Shown: piece by piece, positions 1-8,696 of the stretch | How positions within the stretch are numbered: the first letter of the stretch is position 1 | Layout of the letters: every line of letters begins with the position of its first letter | NCBI GenBank assembly: GCA_945874895.1 | Contig: CAMCIC010000006.1 | Span: 1 to 64,000 of the forward strand | DNA length: 64,000 nt | From: Akkermansia muciniphila | GTDB taxonomy: Bacteria; Verrucomicrobiota; Verrucomicrobiia; Verrucomicrobiales; Akkermansiaceae | Reading direction: 5' to 3' | Program-made: the position numbers and the translations under genes | The notes under the pieces: generated by a model | What the model was told of the DNA's origin: nothing | Database searches by the model: none | The model's input: the letters and a program-made list of their open reading frames with translations, nothing else

Positions 1-137
1 CGCAGGTAAATGCGAAACTGCTCCCGCTCCGCATCCCCAAAGACAAATCTGCGATCCACGACGCGAGAAACACAATGGTAAATCGCCGGTTTCACCAACG
101 AATCCTTCCAAGGAGCCAACCATCGGGAACGTCTCAT
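1..137 (-). CDS. RAYT / Y1-type transposase, N-terminal fragment (runs off window)
   Basis: This reading frame was not long enough to be listed as an ORF and was read directly from the reverse complement. It opens with ATG at 137 and runs off the left edge after 45 codons. It encodes MRRSRWLAPWKDSLVKPAIY followed by HCVSRVVDRRFVFGDAEREQ. The pattern YHCVSRVVDRRFVFGD near the N-terminus is typical of REP-associated tyrosine transposases of the IS200/IS605-related Y1 superfamily, which nick single-stranded DNA at REP hairpins. The catalytic HUH motif and tyrosine lie outside the window, so activity cannot be judged. The inverted repeat at 187-243, just upstream of the start, fits the usual RAYT-REP pairing. 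Confidence 0.75.
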   Translation of the reverse strand, partial: MRRSRWLAPWKDSLVKPAIYHCVSRVVDRRFVFGDAEREQFRIYL

Positions 138-556
138 GCCCCCATTCTAGCCGATTCAAGCCCGATGACAAGAAGATTTGCAATAATTTGTCTGTCCCTT
201 TATTAGAATAATTGGTTTTCTGCTTTGCATGGGGACAGACAAAATATTAATCCTCTATGTTGTTCATTTTTATTCGGATTGGGTGAGGGTAAGGGGAGGT
301 TACGCTGGACGCCCCATGGAGGAAGTCATTCGTGAGGGTGAATCGCTTGCTTGAATATGAAAAGCCCAGCGATGGTTCCATCACTTTACGAGAGAAATGA
401 CAGCGACGATCTCCTTTTTCTTGACGCCAAGCAAGAATCCCCATGATGGGATCTTTGAGAAGAAAGTGACTGTTGCAAGCGCTCGCCTACATCAAGGAAA
501 ATTCTTTTGATAAGTCAGGATTCTTTTTGACCAGTTCTGGCGTAGGTGGCAAGTTG
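138..556. other. Intergenic region without a supported gene
   Basis: Apart from the inverted repeat at 187-243, no gene, tRNA or terminator is convincing in these 419 bases. It separates the minus-strand transposase from the plus-strand cytochrome gene and must hold the promoters of both, but no clear -35/-10 pair was seen. Confidence 0.5.
187..243. repeat. REP/REPIN-like inverted repeat beside the RAYT gene
   Basis: TTTGTCTGTCCC (187-198) and GGGACAGACAAA (232-243) are perfect 12-base inverted arms separated by 33 bases. Arms of this kind flanking or lying near a RAYT gene are known as REP or REPIN elements and are the presumed substrate of the enzyme. Only one copy was noticed in the window, so it may be the parental element rather than part of a dispersed family. 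Confidence 0.6.
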
Positions 557-3214
557 ATGTTGATGAAAGCAATCATAGGCATGACGCTGCCACTACTGAT
601 CGCGACGCTGGGCGCGCAGGAAATGGATTATGTAGCCAAGGGGAAAGAAACCTTTGGCCTGTGGGGATGTTCGGAGTGCCATGTAAGCACGAAGGAGGAT
701 AACTCGATCAAAACAGGACCGCCTCTTTATAACCTTTTTCAATTGCAGCCGCGTGATCGCGCCGTAAACGATGCCGATGGGAAGGTGGGAACCATCAAGG
801 CCGACAAAGATTATTTCCTCAAATCTGTTCGCCAACCCGCCCTACACCTTGCCATTTCGGAAAGTGGCCCCACAAAAGGCACGACATATCCCGCCATCAT
901 GCCGCAGTTTACGCCTGCATTGGTCAGCGATGCGGATCTCGAAATGATCTGGCATTATCTTCATCATGCGGCGGACGAAGGGAAAAACGGTCCCGCCAAA
1001 GTGATGGGTCCGGCACCAAAGCAAACGACAAATCACAACCCATTGGCTGATCCTGATGAGGTGATCGTGAGCCAACGCCCCCGCATGTTCCGTGCTCCCT
1101 TGTTGCAAGCCAGCGGCCGCGCCATCCACGTCGGTCTGCCGAACGGCTATAACTACAGCTATGACCCACGCTTTTTCTCGCTGCGCGGTGTCTGGACCGG
1201 CGGATTTTTGAATTTAAAAAAAGAGCGCACCGGTCGAAGCACACCGGGCTCAGAGCGCGGTAAGGGCAGCGAAACGATGCTCGATTCCAAGCCCTTCCTC
1301 ACCCCGTTGACCGCTGATGGCAAAGTGCTGGACCTCGAGTTCAAAGAGCCTGATGTGGCCGACGACAGTGCTGTCGAAAAACATTTATGGAAAGGCGGCG
1401 ACTTCATGAAAGAACTGGCTTCCTGGGATTGCGAATTCAAAGGCTACGAAATCAACGCAGACGGTGAACCGGAATTCCTCTTCCGCATGGGTAAAAATCT
1501 CTTTCGTCAGAAAATTTCCTTCACTGGTTCTGGTGAGATCGTGATCACTCTCGTCGCCACCACCAAGTCCCCGCAAGTTTTTCAACTGCGTGAAGACGCC
1601 CTTACTTCCGTGAAAGTGGAGGGTGGCAAGCTCGAAAAAAATCGCTGGACCTTGCCCGCGGCCAAGGAAGCGACGTATCGACTGGTGGCCCAAACAGGCA
1701 AAGTACCTGTAGCGCGCCCTCCCGTGAGCAAAGCGGAAAACCTCGCACCTCAGGCACTCGTGGTCGAGCAGAGTAAAGCAGCGCTTCCTCCGGGATACAC
1801 GATCGAGAATTGGCTGGCTCCCACCGATACCTTTGGGCGCAAGCAGTTGTTCGAACCCACCGCCATCGCTGTGGCCAAAGATGGCACGATCGTCGTCGGC
1901 ACCCGCACCGCGGGCATCTGGCGCTTGAAGAACAAACAATGGGAATTGTTCGCGGAAGGCATGTATGAATGCCTCGGCCTGGTGATCGAAGATCATCGTG
2001 GCGATGTCATCGTGATCGCACAAAAACCCGAACTCACGCGTATCAGCGATGTCAATCGCGACGGCAAGGCCGACCGATTCCAAACCGTTTGCGACGACTT
2101 CGGCTTTCACGGGAATTACCACGAATACACGCACGGACCGGTGCGCGACGCCGCAGGCAATTATTATTTCACGCTCAATCTCTGCCACAGCAACAACGTT
2201 AAGGCATCCTACAAAGCTGGGGGCAATTTCATGGGTAGCATGGGTGGATTCCGCGGCTGGGCCTGCCGTGTCACACCTGCCGGCGTCTTTGAACCCTACG
2301 CTTCCGGAGTGCGCAGTCCTGCAGGTCTGGGCATGGATCCAGAGGGTCGAATCGTCTATATCGATAATCAAGGTGAGTATTTCGGTTCATCGAAAATCTC
2401 CTATCTCATCAAGGATCATTTTTATGGCCATCCCTCGGGATTGGTGTCGCTCCCGGGCATGACTCCCAGCTCACCGGAAATTGTTTTTGCAAAATGGCAG
2501 CCCAAAACCCACGTCAGCGCTCTCTGGTTCCCGCATAGCAAATATGCCAACTCTCCTGGCAATCCGGCATGGGATCAGAGCAAAGGAAAGTTCGGACCCT
2601 ACGCTGGGCAGATGTTTGTTGGCGATCAAACGATTTCTACCTTGGCACGTGTCCAGTTTGAAAAAGTGGGCAAGATGGATCAGGGAACGATGGTGATGTT
2701 CAGTCGCGACCTCGCCTCCGGAGTGATGAGACCCTGCTTCGTTCCTGACTCCTCACTCTTGTTAGGTCAGACGGGCCGCGGATGGCAATCCAAAGGTGGC
2801 AATCAGGCCGCGCTGCAACGTGTGACATGGGATGGCAAAACGATACCCGCCGACATCCATCACATCCATACCATGAGTAAAGGATTGAGGGTCCACTTTA
2901 CCACTCCACTGCAACAGGAGGTGACTTCCGATCAAGTGCGAGCCGCTTGTAAAATCACCTCATGGACCTACATCGATGCCGTCACCTACGGATCGCGAGA
3001 AAATGAAAAGCGTGAGAATGCGATCGAAGCAATCGTGATTTCCAAAGATCGTCAATCGATCGAGTTGCGACTTCCCGATTTTGCGCAAACAGATCAGGTC
3101 GTGAACCGACTGTATCAGGTCGTGTTCGAATCGCCGGAAAAACTATTCACCGCTGTCCCGGCGCGCGCTCCGCTGGATGCCTATCAAACGATCCGGGCTG
3201 TTCCGGAACCTTGA
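557..3214 (+). CDS. Exported cytochrome c / DUF6797-type / beta-propeller oxidoreductase
   Basis: This is an exported protein of about 885 residues. A short signal peptide (about residues 1-20, core MTLPLLIATLGA) is followed by a class I cytochrome c domain with haem motif CSECH (C38, C41, H42) and a probable axial Met in AIMPQF. A middle region with RGVWTGGF and RGKGSETML resembles DUF6797 of PVC bacteria. The C-terminal half resembles the six-bladed sorbosone/glucose-dehydrogenase-like propeller, with calcium-loop-like DVNRDGKADRF. The family is thought to oxidise sugars or alcohols in the periplasm and pass electrons to haem, but the substrate is unknown. The open frame extends up to a TTG at 473. 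ATG 557 was preferred because AGGTGG sits six bases upstream and the signal peptide then starts properly; ATG 563 is also possible. It converges with the related gene at 3460-6924. Confidence 0.8.
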   Translation: MLMKAIIGMTLPLLIATLGAQEMDYVAKGKETFGLWGCSECHVSTKEDNSIKTGPPLYNLFQLQPRDRAVNDADGKVGTIKADKDYFLKSVRQPALHLAISESGPTKGTTYPAIMPQFTPALVSDADLEMIWHYLHHAADEGKNGPAKVMGPAPKQTTNHNPLADPDEVIVSQRPRMFRAPLLQASGRAIHVGLPNGYNYSYDPRFFSLRGVWTGGFLNLKKERTGRSTPGSERGKGSETMLDSKPFLTPLTADGKVLDLEFKEPDVADDSAVEKHLWKGGDFMKELASWDCEFKGYEINADGEPEFLFRMGKNLFRQKISFTGSGEIVITLVATTKSPQVFQLREDALTSVKVEGGKLEKNRWTLPAAKEATYRLVAQTGKVPVARPPVSKAENLAPQALVVEQSKAALPPGYTIENWLAPTDTFGRKQLFEPTAIAVAKDGTIVVGTRTAGIWRLKNKQWELFAEGMYECLGLVIEDHRGDVIVIAQKPELTRISDVNRDGKADRFQTVCDDFGFHGNYHEYTHGPVRDAAGNYYFTLNLCHSNNVKASYKAGGNFMGSMGGFRGWACRVTPAGVFEPYASGVRSPAGLGMDPEGRIVYIDNQGEYFGSSKISYLIKDHFYGHPSGLVSLPGMTPSSPEIVFAKWQPKTHVSALWFPHSKYANSPGNPAWDQSKGKFGPYAGQMFVGDQTISTLARVQFEKVGKMDQGTMVMFSRDLASGVMRPCFVPDSSLLLGQTGRGWQSKGGNQAALQRVTWDGKTIPADIHHIHTMSKGLRVHFTTPLQQEVTSDQVRAACKITSWTYIDAVTYGSRENEKRENAIEAIVISKDRQSIELRLPDFAQTDQVVNRLYQVVFESPEKLFTAVPARAPLDAYQTIRAVPEP

Positions 3215-3459
3215 GCATTTCCGCGCACAGCGACCATCGCCCCTGTCTCGTGTTCCACCATGGATCCAACCAGCGGGAGGAAACGATGATCATAGAGACC
3301 AACACAGAGGTTTTTTTCTGTTAGAAAACGGGGCTGCTGTCAAGTGATGGTGGGTTTGAGTCGCCTCGACGCTCGACGCGAGAAAGGCGCATCAATGATG
3401 GGTGGAAACAGCGGGAAACGACCCTAGACCTACGGGTTGCAACTCTTGGCTATGACTCA

Positions 3460-6400
3460 TCACTCTTTCCCCAGATCCTTTGCCGTCCATGGTTGAATCT
3501 GTGCTTTGACTTTTTCTCGGGTCGCTTTGACCTGATCGGCTGAAATGGCGGGGGCATCATTGCTCCAGCTGTGGCGAACATAGCTGAGGACATCGGCGAT
3601 TTTCTGATCATCGAGAGTGTTGTGCGGTGGCATGACGCTGGTATACTTGACTCCTTTGACTGTCACCGGTCCTTGCAGTCCCTTGAGTACGATCTTGATG
3701 GGCAACTCTGGGTCGTTGACCAACCAATCCGAGCCATCAAGCGGAGGAAATGCTCCTGGAGTACCTTGACCATCGGGTTGGTGGCAGGCCGTGCAGATCA
3801 GAGCATAGGTTTCCGCTCCACGCTTTACGACTTCTGGATCGACCTTGTTTTTCTTTTCCGCAAGATTCGCGGGTTTTTTGGAACTGGCATACCAGGAACG
3901 CAATCCATCGACAGCAGATTGAGGACTGCCTCCACCGCCGAGTTTGGTCAGAGACAGGTCATCGAACCACGCTGTGCCGGTGGAGCCTCCATATCCACCC
4001 AGCAGACAATGCAGTAGTTCCCGACCATCGCCATCGGTTTTGAAATCGAAGCTGAGCAATTGCCAATCCTTCGTGCCGTCCATGCCCTTGGATTTCTCTT
4101 GTGCCCCATGCACATTGATCATGGCTCCCAGTCCACCGGTGCGTTTCACGTTCTGTGTACGCACCCATGCCGAAAAGCGATAGTTGGTATCTGGTTCCAA
4201 TTGCAACTCAATACCCGCTCCTGCATCCACGGATTCCGTGGCGGTGATTTGCAATGCTTTGCTCTGGTTGCGTCCTTGGTCGGACATCGACATTTTCACG
4301 GAACTCCGATCACCGCCATACATGTGAAGTGACCAGCCTTTGGGAATGCCGCTAGCGCTTTCGGAAAAATCGGCATTGGGTATGAGATTGGAGGGTAAAA
4401 TCTTAGCAGGTTTTTTCCCCTCCCGCGCATCGGCAAGGGCGATGATGGCGGCGGCATTGCGTCGTGCTGCGATCTGCCAAGCGTCAGTGAGAACGGCGTC
4501 CGAGAACCATTCTTTCGAAGCATCCGTGACCATGGTATAGAGTGATTTCGCCAGTTCCTCAGAAGGCTCGCCGTAGGACAGGGCGACCAATTTTTCCGCG
4601 AGTTCGCGGGTTGATTTTGTTCCTAGGTCTGGACCTTTGACCGAGACCAGCAAAACGGCAGGAGCGGATTTGCCAGCATGATCGATCGCAATACGACGCA
4701 GCGCGCGGTTCGACGATCGCAGTGCCGTGGCGATGCTTGCATCATCCAGTGCTCGCAACGAAGCCAATACCGCAAACGCGTGAGAGGATGCTGCTTCTGA
4801 TTTTTTCACCAGTTCTTTTAGAGCGGGGACCACGTCGTTCTTCGCTCTCTGGATCAGTAGACTTTGGGCGGACATGCGCCAGAACAAGTTTGGATGAGAA
4901 AGTGCTGCGATCAATGCATCTTGCTTGGCAAGATCCAAGCCAGGGTTTTTGTCATCGCGCGTGCCGCTGGGATAGATCCGATAGACCCGGCCGTGTTGCG
5001 TGTCGCGCACCGGAGTTTCATAGGCATTGCCCTTGCCATTTTTGGCATCGAGCCCGGAGTTTTGTTTGTTAGGAGTGGGGTTGTGCTGGATGATGAGGTT
5101 ATACCAATCACTGATCCACACCGCTCCGTCAGGACCCGTTTCCGCTGCCACAGGGCCGGACCATGCATCGGCGGAGCTGTAAAGATTGTTATACAACTGC
5201 TTGGATTGGTAACTGGCGCCTTTGGGCTCTACGACAAACTGCCCGACCAGCTTGCCTGTGCCTTCGGTCACAAATGCATACTTTTCGCGATACTCCTCGG
5301 GAAAACGCGTGGAAGTGTAGAAGCTGTGACCGGCTCCTGCCGTGTAGCGCTCGAACTGATCGACTTGGCGAATATCGTTTGAGGAGGGATTGAACAGCGG
5401 GTTGTCATCGGCACGTGGCGTTTTCGGCTGGTTCATACCGAGGCTTTCGTAGCGCTCCTTGGGAAAGGTGTAAACCCATGAAGGATTGCCGTTGGCGGTG
5501 GAACCAAGAATATCGAAGTTCGACGTAAAACCAAGCCCCCACGTATTATTGGTCGTGCTCTGCAAGTATTCGAGCTTCGATCCATCGGCGAGAAAGCGGA
5601 ACAGACCCGAGGAAAAGGAAATGTTTTTTCCACCCACTGTGCCGCGGAATCCACTGTAGCCGACCGTGGCATAGACCCAGTTGTCAAGGCCCAGACGCAT
5701 GTTCGAGACGCCCGCGTGGGTATCTCCGATACCGAATCCTTCGATGATGGACTTCCGCACGTCTGCCCTATCATCGCCATCGGTGTCTTCGAGCAGCAGG
5801 ATCTCGGAGGCATTTGTGCACAGCAATCGGGTGCCGACGAAACAAAGGGAGGTGGGGATGGACAGCTTGTCGGCAAATACCTTGAACTTGTCGGCCCGTC
5901 CATCGCCGTCGGTATCCTCGCAGATGGTGATCTTGTCGTTGCCCATTTTATCATCATGGAGATTGTTGGGGTAATCGACAGTCTGCAGGACAAATGCGCG
6001 ACCCTTGTGATCCCAAGCAACGTTGATCGGGTTAACGATATCGGGCTCGCTAGCGAAAAGAGAAATCTCGAATCCTACGGGGATTTGCGCCATTTTGATC
6101 GAGTCCTCGGGTTTGAGCGGTTTTTGGCCTTGGGGAATCAATTCACGTTTGAGGTAGCCGGGCAATTTCATCGACTCCATCTCCAATTTCGGCAAGTTCA
6201 GTGCCTTCCATTGATCGTAGGCATCGGAGCCCACTGCCCAAAAAACGGCGCGTTTCAGCAATTCGTGAAACTGTGGCAGATCCCATACTCGGTGGTCATG
6301 ACCCGAGGCCGTGTAAAAGACACGACCTTTGCCCTGTTGACGCACCCAAGTCCATGGTTCTTCATCGCGTGTTTGCAAGATGGTGCGGCCATCACCGTGA

Positions 6401-6924
6401 TTGTCATGAACGTAGGTCTCATCCCACGCCGAAAATCCTTGGTAATCGGCTGTGATCGGGTGTTGAGTGTTGACCGTCTTTGGTTCAAAAACACCGGTCG
6501 TGTGGGACTTGAAACGCCCGCCGACAAGCTTGATGAATTCCGGTGATCCACCGTAGCATGCGGAAGCGCAATGAATGGGCAAAAATCCGTGCCCGCTTTC
6601 CACATACTCCGTGAGCGCCTTCAGTTGTTCGGGCGGCATCGCTTGGTTCTGGTTCCAGTTGCCATACATCATCACGGCATCGAATCGACGCAAGGTATCG
6701 GACTGAAAGACCTCGCTTGGATTTTCCGAATAGGTGAAATTGATGCCCTCGCTACCGAGGTTGCGTTTGATCACACGGTAGCGAGTTACCGGATCATGAC
6801 CGGGGTGGGCCGCCGTGGGTGCCCCAAGAAAGAGCACTTCGAGACGACGTGCTTGTTTTTTGGGTTGAATCAGGGAAGCCGCGAGCGCGGATAGACAGAG
6901 CAACAAAGGAAGGATCAGGCGCAT
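3460..6924 (-). CDS. ThuA domain - PVC membrane-bound dehydrogenase - carbohydrate-binding - cytochrome c fusion
   Basis: This 1154-residue exported protein has a signal peptide (about 1-20, ILPLLLCLSALAASL). A ThuA-like domain follows (about 27-240; FDAVMMYGNWNQ, PIHCASACYG). Next comes a PVC-type membrane-bound dehydrogenase propeller of the TIGR02604 kind (about 270-640; VGFEISLFASEPDIVNPINV, two DTDGDxRAD loops). A HEAT-like segment follows, then a DUF642/CBM-like sandwich (NLIPNADFSESASGIPKGW onward). The C-terminal cytochrome c has haem motif CTACH and axial Met in VMPPH. Such fusions are abundant in Planctomycetes and Verrucomicrobia and are presumed periplasmic sugar oxidases; the substrate is not established. 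The 3' end faces the other haem-propeller gene across 245 bases in which no strong terminator was found. Confidence 0.85.
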   Translation of the reverse strand: MRLILPLLLCLSALAASLIQPKKQARRLEVLFLGAPTAAHPGHDPVTRYRVIKRNLGSEGINFTYSENPSEVFQSDTLRRFDAVMMYGNWNQNQAMPPEQLKALTEYVESGHGFLPIHCASACYGGSPEFIKLVGGRFKSHTTGVFEPKTVNTQHPITADYQGFSAWDETYVHDNHGDGRTILQTRDEEPWTWVRQQGKGRVFYTASGHDHRVWDLPQFHELLKRAVFWAVGSDAYDQWKALNLPKLEMESMKLPGYLKRELIPQGQKPLKPEDSIKMAQIPVGFEISLFASEPDIVNPINVAWDHKGRAFVLQTVDYPNNLHDDKMGNDKITICEDTDGDGRADKFKVFADKLSIPTSLCFVGTRLLCTNASEILLLEDTDGDDRADVRKSIIEGFGIGDTHAGVSNMRLGLDNWVYATVGYSGFRGTVGGKNISFSSGLFRFLADGSKLEYLQSTTNNTWGLGFTSNFDILGSTANGNPSWVYTFPKERYESLGMNQPKTPRADDNPLFNPSSNDIRQVDQFERYTAGAGHSFYTSTRFPEEYREKYAFVTEGTGKLVGQFVVEPKGASYQSKQLYNNLYSSADAWSGPVAAETGPDGAVWISDWYNLIIQHNPTPNKQNSGLDAKNGKGNAYETPVRDTQHGRVYRIYPSGTRDDKNPGLDLAKQDALIAALSHPNLFWRMSAQSLLIQRAKNDVVPALKELVKKSEAASSHAFAVLASLRALDDASIATALRSSNRALRRIAIDHAGKSAPAVLLVSVKGPDLGTKSTRELAEKLVALSYGEPSEELAKSLYTMVTDASKEWFSDAVLTDAWQIAARRNAAAIIALADAREGKKPAKILPSNLIPNADFSESASGIPKGWSLHMYGGDRSSVKMSMSDQGRNQSKALQITATESVDAGAGIELQLEPDTNYRFSAWVRTQNVKRTGGLGAMINVHGAQEKSKGMDGTKDWQLLSFDFKTDGDGRELLHCLLGGYGGSTGTAWFDDLSLTKLGGGGSPQSAVDGLRSWYASSKKPANLAEKKNKVDPEVVKRGAETYALICTACHQPDGQGTPGAFPPLDGSDWLVNDPELPIKIVLKGLQGPVTVKGVKYTSVMPPHNTLDDQKIADVLSYVRHSWSNDAPAISADQVKATREKVKAQIQPWTAKDLGKE

Positions 6925-7154
6925 ATTCGGAATGTGTCTTGGGAATACAGGGGATGATATCGAATCCTTGTCAGAAATCGAGAATCTGTTGTGTCATCCG
7001 TGGCCAATCGATTCTTTGCGAGAACGGGGGGGAAGGGTGCTTGGGGGCTCATTGCCCAGAAATGGCCCTGCTCGTTTTATCATATGGTCCCCGTCTCTGT
7101 TACGGTAGTATTGGAGTGAGATTTCTCGGGCCCGATTGCAAATTACTTAAGCAG

Positions 7155-7170
7155 TACTAGATATTTAGTA
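7155..7170. promoter_or_regulatory. Near-palindrome upstream of nrdR (possible operator)
   Basis: TACTAGATATTTAGTA matches its own reverse complement at 14 of 16 positions. It is AT-rich and centred on ATAT, like the 16-base NrdR boxes known upstream of ribonucleotide reductase genes, but it does not match their consensus closely. It lies about 50 bases upstream of the proposed -35. Autoregulation is only a guess. Confidence 0.3.
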
Positions 7171-7222
7171 ATTTCACAAACCCTTGATGTAGCAACATAC
7201 AAGACCTGCTACACAAATCGTT

Positions 7223-7250
7223 TTGACACCACCAAATCTTCTTTTCTAAC
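7223..7250 (+). promoter_or_regulatory. Probable promoter of nrdR
   Basis: A perfect -35 hexamer TTGACA (7223-7228) is followed after 16 bases by TCTAAC (7245-7250), which matches four of six -10 bases. Transcription would begin near 7257, leaving a leader of about 20 bases before the ATG at 7277. Confidence 0.4.
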
Positions 7251-7276
7251 TTTTGCGCGTCGTTTTTTTTCTGATC

Positions 7277-7768
7277 ATGCGGTGCATCCAATGTGGCTCT
7301 CTTAAGGACAAGGTTCTCGATTCGAGGATGTCGAAGGATGGCACCACGATCCGTCGGCGCCGAGAATGTCTGCTTTGCAACTATCGCTACACCTCCTACG
7401 AGCAGATCGAGCGCACCGAACTGCGAGTGGTGAAGCGCGATGGCACGCGCGAGGCTCTGAATCGCGAGAAATTGTTTCGTGGTCTCGTGAAGGCCTGTGA
7501 AAAACGGCCCGTCCCCATGGATCGCCTCGACCGCGCTGTAGAAGAGATTCTGAGCGAGCTGCACAAAGACCATTTGACCGAGGTTCCATCTGCGGCGATC
7601 GGCGCCAAGGTCATGGACAAACTGCATTCCATCGATCCCGTTGCTTATGTGCGCTACGTTTCTGTATACCGGCAGTTCGATAACGTCGGCGAATTCATTC
7701 ATGAGATTCAGGCGCTCGAGCGCCGCGCCGCGCGCGATCCGCTCCAACGTCGTTTGTTCAAAGATTAG
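7277..7768 (+). CDS. nrdR: Transcriptional repressor NrdR
   Basis: NrdR represses ribonucleotide reductase genes by sensing dATP/ATP. The 163-residue protein, close to the usual 150-170, begins MRCIQCGS and has the four zinc-ribbon cysteines C3, C6, C31 and C34 with the basic stretch RRRREC. The ATP-cone domain follows from about residue 45 (VVKRDGTREALNREKLFRGL), with the typical YVRYVSVYRQF near the end. The frame is open back to a TTG at 7253, but ATG 7277 gives the standard N-terminus. A gene of unknown function follows after 74 bases in the same direction. Confidence 0.95.
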   Translation: MRCIQCGSLKDKVLDSRMSKDGTTIRRRRECLLCNYRYTSYEQIERTELRVVKRDGTREALNREKLFRGLVKACEKRPVPMDRLDRAVEEILSELHKDHLTEVPSAAIGAKVMDKLHSIDPVAYVRYVSVYRQFDNVGEFIHEIQALERRAARDPLQRRLFKD

Positions 7769-7842
7769 TCCTTATTGTCATTCGCTACACTCCCGTCCGC
7801 TTCCGTTCTCAACCCAGGTCCTTACTTTCTTTCCATAACCAA

Positions 7843-8424
7843 GTGATCGCACTCATCGGCAACCGCCCCGTTCTTCAAGTCGGCCGTCATCAGGTCTCGT
7901 GCTACGATTCCCAATGGCTGCGCGATGCTTTGTGCCGTGCGATCCAAGATGCGCACCGCGAGGATTTTCCGTTCATTGATGAAATCTGCCAGGGCATTTT
8001 CCACTATCTGGAGAACAAGTGCCCGCTGCGTTTGCTGCCGCTGCCCGCGCTCTATGATAAAATGCGGCGCATGCTTGAACACATCGGCTGTGAGACCATC
8101 GCGCAGGCCCTCAAGCCTATGGCACCGCCAGTGCAGGTGTGTCTGCTTCGTTTGATGCAGGAGCAAGAGTGTTCTGTGGAACTGGCATTGTTTCCCTTGT
8201 TGCGCCGCGAAATTGACGAGCTCTGTGCGGTGGGAGCGAACGAAATCCGATTTCTCCACATCAGGGAAGCGGCCATGCACATTCGCGGCGCGGGCAAATG
8301 GGACAAGCATTGCGAGAGGCTGCGTCTGGAGATCGAGAGTTTTCTGCAAAGTTATGATCCTCGCTCCCATACCACTCAGTCCAGCACGCTGATCTTGCAC
8401 TTGTATGAAAACACCGCTGCTTGA
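7843..8424 (+). CDS. Unrecognised protein downstream of nrdR
   Basis: This 193-residue soluble protein begins with GTG at 7843; no ATG or clear Shine-Dalgarno was found nearby. It has no signal peptide or membrane segment. It opens with an antiparallel-looking N-terminus (MIALIGNRPVLQVG), then is mainly helical. The segment from FPFIDEICQGIF through LYDKMRRMLEHIGC loosely recalls helices of an ATP-cone, which would fit its place next to nrdR, but this is too weak to assign a function. Base composition and codon use look native. Confidence 0.7.
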   Translation: MIALIGNRPVLQVGRHQVSCYDSQWLRDALCRAIQDAHREDFPFIDEICQGIFHYLENKCPLRLLPLPALYDKMRRMLEHIGCETIAQALKPMAPPVQVCLLRLMQEQECSVELALFPLLRREIDELCAVGANEIRFLHIREAAMHIRGAGKWDKHCERLRLEIESFLQSYDPRSHTTQSSTLILHLYENTAA

Positions 8425-8696
8425 AATGGCATAAGGTCATCCGCTCACGAGCGATCGTCAGTTCACTGGGTGAAATAGTGCTAGAAAACCGAAACCAGTT
8501 ATGGCTTCTTTTCAACATTCAGCTTGCGATAGACATTCGGATGGTCTGATTGTATGAATGTTACGTTCACTTTTTCGAGGCCGAACAATCAACGGACACG
8601 ACTCGTCGTGAGAGAGTATGTCTGCCCGTAGATGATGCTTCATGCAATCCATCGTTTTTTATGATAGGTGTTATTTTGAATAGGTGAAAAAACAGA

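Larger units (their letters stand above)
6925..7276. other. Divergent intergenic region upstream of nrdR
   Basis: These 352 bases lie between the divergent ThuA-dehydrogenase gene and nrdR. They hold the near-palindrome at 7155-7170, a 7-base inverted repeat TGTAGCA (7188-7194) / TGCTACA (7207-7213), and a probable nrdR promoter. No gene was seen. Confidence 0.5.

Noticed and set aside
247..444. 65-codon minus-strand frame in the left intergenic region
   Set aside because: It has no Shine-Dalgarno, no recognisable motif and a biased composition; it is probably chance.
1385..2371. 328-codon open frame on the minus strand
   Set aside because: It lies wholly inside the cytochrome/propeller gene, has no recognisable domain, and is explained by codon bias of the plus-strand gene.
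3215..3459. Terminator between the two convergent oxidase genes
   Set aside because: A T-run at about 3311-3317 is present, but no convincing stem precedes it on either strand.
7157..7747. 196-codon minus-strand frame over nrdR
   Set aside because: It is antisense to a strongly supported nrdR and has no family features.
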